Assembly (NCBI RefSeq): GCF_040783535.2
Contig: NZ_JBFONW020000004.1
Location: 310,001 to 374,000 of the forward strand
Direction of reading: 5' to 3'
Length of the DNA stretch: 64,000 nt
Origin: Aestuariibius insulae
GTDB taxonomy: Bacteria; Pseudomonadota; Alphaproteobacteria; Rhodobacterales; Rhodobacteraceae
The notes under the pieces were generated by a model. That model worked only from the letters and a program-made list of their open reading frames with translations. It was not told the origin of the DNA and did not search any database. Below are positions 60,527 through 64,000 of this stretch, in pieces. Both the position numbers and the translations under genes were made by a program. How positions within the stretch are numbered: position 1 is the stretch's first letter; the number at the start of each line of letters is the position of its first letter.

Positions 60527-61543
60527 TCAAGCCGACGCCTCCTGCGGAACTTCCTCTGCCAGGATATCGGTCCAAAGCTCGCTTACATCGGGCTCCGGGC
60601 TTTCTTTTGAGAACTCGGCCGCTTCGTTGACGATGTCCTTGATCTCCTTGTCGATCGTCTTGAGGTCATCTTCACTGGCATGCTTGCCGGTCAGGAGCAT
60701 CTGTTTGACGCCTTCGATAGGATCACGCTCCTCGCGCATTTTCTGGACTTCCTCGCGGGTGCGGTACTTGGCCGGATCCGACATCGAATGGCCGCGATAG
60801 CGGTAGGTCTTCACCTCGAGGATATAGGGACCTTTCCCGTCCCGACAGTGCGCGACCGCCTTCTCTCCGGCGGCTTTCACGGCCAGCACGTCCATTCCGT
60901 CGACCTCTTCGCCGGGGATGCCGTAGGCTGCGCCGCGCTCCCAGAGCGACGGGGATTTGGTGGACCGCTTCACGCTTGTGCCCATCGCGTATTGATTGTT
61001 TTCAATGACGAAAACGACGGGCAGATCCCATAGCTCCGCCATGTTATAGGTCTCGTAGACCTGACCCTGGTTTGCAGCTCCGTCGCCGAAATAGGCGAAG
61101 GTGACCCGGTCATTGCCGCGATATTTGTCCGAAAACGCGAGCCCTGCTCCGATCGGCACCTGAGCGGCGACGATCCCGTGTCCGCCATAGAAATGCTTCT
61201 CTTTCGAGAACATGTGCATCGAGCCGCCCTTACCGCGGGAATAGCCGCCTTCGCGGCCCGTCAGCTCGGCCATGACACCTTTGGGATCCATTCCGCAGGC
61301 CAGCATATGTCCGTGATCGCGGTAGGAGGTGACGCGCTTGTCGCCTTCATCCGCCGCCGCCTCGAGGCCCACGACAACCGCTTCCTGACCGATATAAAGG
61401 TGGCAGAAGCCGCCGATCAGGCCCATCCCGTAAAGCTGACCGGCCTTTTCCTCGAACCGCCGGATCAGCAGCATTTCCCGGTAGTAATGCTTCAGCTCCT
61501 CGGCCGAAACATTGGGCTTTTTCGTCGTCTTGCGTGCGGCCAT
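60527..61543 (-). CDS. pdhA: Pyruvate dehydrogenase E1 alpha subunit
   Basis: 338 residues from ATG 61543, with GGGAGG upstream. Thiamine-diphosphate motif GDGAANQGQVYETYNMAEL with ENNQYAMGT, and the regulatory-loop region YRYRGHSMSDPAKYRTREEV are present. It heads the operon pdhA - membrane protein - pdhB - 87-residue protein - pdhC. The 155-bp gap to ftsB should hold the promoter. Confidence 0.95.
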   Translation of the reverse strand: MAARKTTKKPNVSAEELKHYYREMLLIRRFEEKAGQLYGMGLIGGFCHLYIGQEAVVVGLEAAADEGDKRVTSYRDHGHMLACGMDPKGVMAELTGREGGYSRGKGGSMHMFSKEKHFYGGHGIVAAQVPIGAGLAFSDKYRGNDRVTFAYFGDGAANQGQVYETYNMAELWDLPVVFVIENNQYAMGTSVKRSTKSPSLWERGAAYGIPGEEVDGMDVLAVKAAGEKAVAHCRDGKGPYILEVKTYRYRGHSMSDPAKYRTREEVQKMREERDPIEGVKQMLLTGKHASEDDLKTIDKEIKDIVNEAAEFSKESPEPDVSELWTDILAEEVPQEASA

Positions 61544-61698
61544 TCGGCACCTCCCTGCGGCGAGGTTGGGGGATAGTTTAACGCTAAACAATCCGTAGCC
61601 CAGCCTTTTCCGGATTGCGACCCCCATTCTCCCGATCGCCATTCCTTGGGACCCAATCCCTTGAAAGCCGGTCGGTTCCGTTCCGGAAATCTGTTTGT

Positions 61699-61998
61699 TT
61701 AGGGAATGACGATCTCGTCGGCGCGCACCATGCCGAGCATATCGCGTGCGCGTTCATCGAGTAGATCCAGATCCAGAAAATCGTCCGACAGGCGCCGGGT
61801 CAGGATCTCCATCTCGGAGACTTCGAAACTCAGCGCTTCAAGCTCGGCGGCAAGTTGTGCGGCTTCGGCATCTATCTCGGCCCGGCGGAAGAGGCCGTAA
61901 TCGCCCTGTACGGCGGCAAAGGTAAAATAAAGCGCGAGCAGCAGTGCTCCTCCGCCGTAAAGAAGACCGCCCAATGCGGAGCGTGACCGTACCGTCAT
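61699..61998 (-). CDS. ftsB: Septum formation initiator family protein (FtsB/DivIC)
   Basis: 99 residues: a short N-terminal cytoplasmic part, one membrane helix (about 10-30) and a periplasmic coiled coil (about 38-75, Glu/Leu-rich), then RARDMLGMVRADEIVIP. This matches FtsB of the division site complex with FtsL and FtsQ. It is in the same direction as pdhA, 155 bp upstream of it. Confidence 0.87.
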   Translation of the reverse strand: MTVRSRSALGGLLYGGGALLLALYFTFAAVQGDYGLFRRAEIDAEAAQLAAELEALSFEVSEMEILTRRLSDDFLDLDLLDERARDMLGMVRADEIVIP

Positions 61999-62268
61999 AA
62001 CCTGCCAATGCCTCAGTACCGGAAGTCTGACCGCCTCCGTTCAGCGCAGACTCGCATATCCGATTCGCTTTGTGAATCCCCTTTGTTCGGCTCCGCTCGG
62101 ATCTGCCCACCGCTAGATCCAGAGCTGATCCGGTCGCGCGACGTGGGTTCGGTCCTCGCGGTTACGGCTCAGATCGATGCCGGGACGAGCCTTGGTCGGC
62201 TCGAACCCGGCTAAGGTGATCCATTTGCAATCGGTATTCCTAGATCGTAGCTCGCGATAGGTACTCCG
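61999..62268. other. Intergenic region between ftsB and the aldolase gene
   Basis: About 320 bp without a gene when the repeat at 62269-62320 is included. It must hold the ftsB promoter. A tRNA-like GGCTCGAACCCGG is present at about 62195-62211, but no acceptor or anticodon stem can be built. Apart from this nothing was recognised. Confidence 0.5.
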
Positions 62269-62320
62269 ATTCCACCGACCGGATACCGACGCAATACCGA
62301 CCGGATACCGACACGCCGTT
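62269..62320 (-). repeat. 11-bp tandem repeat element, copy 2 (inverted relative to copy 1)
   Basis: Read on the minus strand: AAAACGGCG, then GTCGGTATCCG, GTCGGTATTGC, GTCGGTATCCG and GTCGGTGGAAT. It begins at the aldolase stop codon. About 45 bases align with copy 1 at 42488-42541. Confidence 0.75.
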
Positions 62321-63250
62321 TTACGCTTTTTCGCGGTAGATATCCACGAGCTTGCCCAGCATCGCGAGCGCGTCCTCGCGGCTTCTCTGGAACGAATTGC
62401 GGCCGATGATCGAGCCATTTCCGCCACCGTCACGGATCGCGCGGGCATCATCGTAGACGTCGTTCTCGCCCTTTTTCGAGCCACCCGAAAAGACCATGAT
62501 CCGACGACCGTTGAACGCGGATTGCACACAATGGCGCACGCGATCGGCCTGGTCCTTGATGGCTATCCCTTCGGATTCGTAGACTTTTTTCGCTTCGGGG
62601 AGCGATAGGTGATCGGTCGAAAGCTTGATCTTGATGATATGTGCGCCCAGCAGGGCCGCGATCTGCGCAGCATATGCCGCGATATCGATAGCCGTCTCAC
62701 CGTCTTTGTCGAGCGCCTCACCGCGCGGGTAGGACCAGATGACGGTGGCCACGCCCTTGGCTTGCGCCTCGCGCCGCATCTCCTTGATTTCCTGAAACAT
62801 TTCCAGACCGGAGGAGGAGCCTGGATAGATCGTGAACCCGATCGCCGAGGCCCCGATCCGCAGCGCGTCGTCGACGCTTGCCGTGATTGCCTGATCCTTC
62901 GATTGCTCGTCTGGCATCAAGGAGTTGGCCGAATTCACCTTGAGGATTGTCGGGATCTGCCCGGCAAAGGTGTCCGCCCCGGCCTCCAACATTCCCAAGG
63001 GAGCGGCATAGGCGTTCAGTCCAGCATCCAACGCCAGTTTGTAGTGATAATGCGGATCATATCCATCCGGATTAGGGGCAAAGGAGCGGGCCGGACCATG
63101 CTCAAATCCCTGATCTACCGGCAAGATTATCATCTTCCCGGTGCCGCCCAGTTTTCCGGTCATCAGCATCCGGCACAGGTTGGCCTTCACGCCCGGCGCT
63201 TCGCCTTCGTAATTCGACAGAATTCGCTGTACCGCACGCGTCGCTTTCAT
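62321..63250 (-). CDS. Class I fructose-bisphosphate aldolase (DhnA/FbaB type)
   Basis: 309 residues from ATG 63250; an in-frame GTG at 63259 is the alternative. Archaeal-type class I aldolase: LPVDQGFEHGPARSF, GFTIYPGSSSGLEMF, WSYPRGEALDKDG, and IIKIKLSTDH with the Schiff-base Lys. The C-terminal IMVFSGGSKK and GGNGSIIGRNSFQRS bind phosphate. It splits fructose-1,6-bisphosphate with no metal. Confidence 0.93.
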   Translation of the reverse strand: MKATRAVQRILSNYEGEAPGVKANLCRMLMTGKLGGTGKMIILPVDQGFEHGPARSFAPNPDGYDPHYHYKLALDAGLNAYAAPLGMLEAGADTFAGQIPTILKVNSANSLMPDEQSKDQAITASVDDALRIGASAIGFTIYPGSSSGLEMFQEIKEMRREAQAKGVATVIWSYPRGEALDKDGETAIDIAAYAAQIAALLGAHIIKIKLSTDHLSLPEAKKVYESEGIAIKDQADRVRHCVQSAFNGRRIMVFSGGSKKGENDVYDDARAIRDGGGNGSIIGRNSFQRSREDALAMLGKLVDIYREKA

Positions 63251-63358
63251 AGGGCCCACCCTTTTGTTGCCGTGTTCTGTGTCGTCCTGACCCGCCGTGT
63301 CTTAGGTTGCAACTGGTTAGCGCCAACAGAAGCCTCTGTTTTCGCTAACATCTTCGGA

Positions 63359-64000
63359 CTATTCCGCCAAAAGAGCGTTTGGCAGATCGCGGTCGATCCA
63401 GGTTTCCAGAGCTGCGCGACTGATCCGCGATGCAATCGGCTCCCACTCAGCGTCCGCTCCTCTGACGCGCATCATCTCGTCGACTTCGTCGCGGAGATCC
63501 GCCGAAGGACGGTCGCCCGCGGCGGCGGCCAGAACCGCCCAATAATAGGCACGCTCATAGCTTCGGGGCGTTCTTGTTCCGATCAGCCTGGCAAGGGCCT
63601 GACCGCGCATCGCTCCGACAGAGTTATAGACCTGGGCGTCGATTTCGTCAGTGCTTTGCAGCCGGATCAGATCCTGAAACGTCACCTCTGTCTCCAGACG
63701 ATCCATCAGGCTAAGCGCATGTCCCATCCCTGTCGCGGCGGCCGTTCTTGCGTAGACATAAGCCTCTTCCGGGTCCTCTGTCAGCTCCGCCATGAGCACG
63801 GCCGCCTCGGGTGAAGCATCCGCTATGGGCGCAAGGACATCCCGCGCAAGATCGCGGTCACGCGGTGCGCCGATCCCGCTTGCAAGGGCTGTCCCGATGG
63901 TGAGGCGATCGGCATCGGCGAGATTGCCTGAGATCGCGGTCTCGAGCAGATCGAGCGGGAGGGTCTCTGACAGCTCCGGCGGCTGGGTCGTCAACTGGGG
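63359..64000 (-). CDS. Conserved hypothetical protein, N-terminus beyond the window
   Basis: The frame is open to the right edge; the first start codon inside is a TTG at 63994, so the true start is likely outside. About 213 residues are visible. The sequence is helical, with repeat-like blocks (AAVLMAELTEDPEEAYVYARTAAATG, RSYERAYYWAVLAAAAGD) that recall Sel1/TPR-type repeats. No signal peptide is visible in this part. Function is unknown. Confidence 0.65.
   Translation of the reverse strand, partial: PQLTTQPPELSETLPLDLLETAISGNLADADRLTIGTALASGIGAPRDRDLARDVLAPIADASPEAAVLMAELTEDPEEAYVYARTAAATGMGHALSLMDRLETEVTFQDLIRLQSTDEIDAQVYNSVGAMRGQALARLIGTRTPRSYERAYYWAVLAAAAGDRPSADLRDEVDEMMRVRGADAEWEPIASRISRAALETWIDRDLPNALLAE

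Noticed and set aside
62113..62220. tRNA-like segment between ftsB and the aldolase gene
   Set aside because: GGCTCGAACCCGG resembles a T-arm, but the loop has C in place of the invariant first T, no matching acceptor stem CACCTTA exists upstream, and no anticodon stem can be built.
63325..63340. AACAGA/TCTGTT hairpin as a terminator before the aldolase gene
   Set aside because: The stem is only 6 bp and there is no T-run on the strand of the neighbouring genes, so support is too weak.

Overview
The window is GC-rich, densely packed chromosomal DNA, almost certainly from a marine-type Rhodobacteraceae (roseobacter group, Alphaproteobacteria). The evidence is an RcGTA-type gene transfer agent (GTA) structural cluster, a pyruvate dehydrogenase operon whose E1-beta carries its own lipoyl domain, a class I (DhnA-type) fructose-bisphosphate aldolase, a fused PntA transhydrogenase subunit and a leucine (liu) catabolic operon. 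No tRNA, rRNA, CRISPR array, insertion sequence or integrase was seen.

Layout. 1-6.7 kb: 5' part of aminopeptidase N (minus), two small proteins (one DUF2256), malate synthase G with a GlcG-like protein, a small acidic protein of unknown function, a class I glutamine amidotransferase-type hydrolase and a D-lyxose/mannose-type isomerase. 6.2-8.7 kb: minus-strand SDR-kynureninase-GNAT operon. 8.8-15.6 kb: pntAB, an RluE-type pseudouridine synthase, a DUF3422 protein, a persulfide dioxygenase-like MBL protein and a PlsC acyltransferase. 15.7-21.6 kb: complete minus-strand peptide/opine ABC importer (two ATPases, binding protein, two permeases). 21.8-27.5 kb: two M20 amidohydrolases, a glycosyltransferase-like protein, a small SDR, moaA and a lipoprotein. 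27.5-32.7 kb: glmS-glmU, divergent gph and a DegT-type aminotransferase. 33.7-42.5 kb: leucine degradation operon (ivd, mccB, mccA, hmgL, liuC) interleaved with unrelated-looking small genes, starting at a perfect palindromic operator. 42.7 kb: nuoA alone. 43.7-56.1 kb: GTA genes from portal (g3) to the giant tail protein (g15) plus a short trailing gene, then cysE. 57.1-64 kb: pdhA/B/C operon with two small accessory genes, ftsB, class I aldolase and a gene running off the edge.

How the parts work together. The liu genes take leucine-derived isovaleryl-CoA to acetoacetate and acetyl-CoA; Pdh supplies acetyl-CoA and malate synthase uses it via the glyoxylate shunt. The ABC importer with nearby M20 peptidases and PepN suggests peptide and amino-acid scavenging. 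GlmS, GlmU and probably the DegT protein feed amino-sugar and envelope synthesis.

Most notable. The GTA cluster begins at the portal gene: the small and large terminase genes (g1, g2) and the usual promoter region are absent. The place where they should be is joined through about 600 bp of atypical AT-rich DNA to a nuoA gene that has itself lost nuoB and the rest of the nuo operon. This looks like a rearrangement breakpoint (or an assembly chimera) that severs both operons. Other points of interest are four perfect hairpins in a row upstream of the small acidic gene, shared TGAACA/TGTTCA operators at ivd and plsC, and an 11-bp tandem-repeat element present in inverted copies after liuC and after the aldolase gene.
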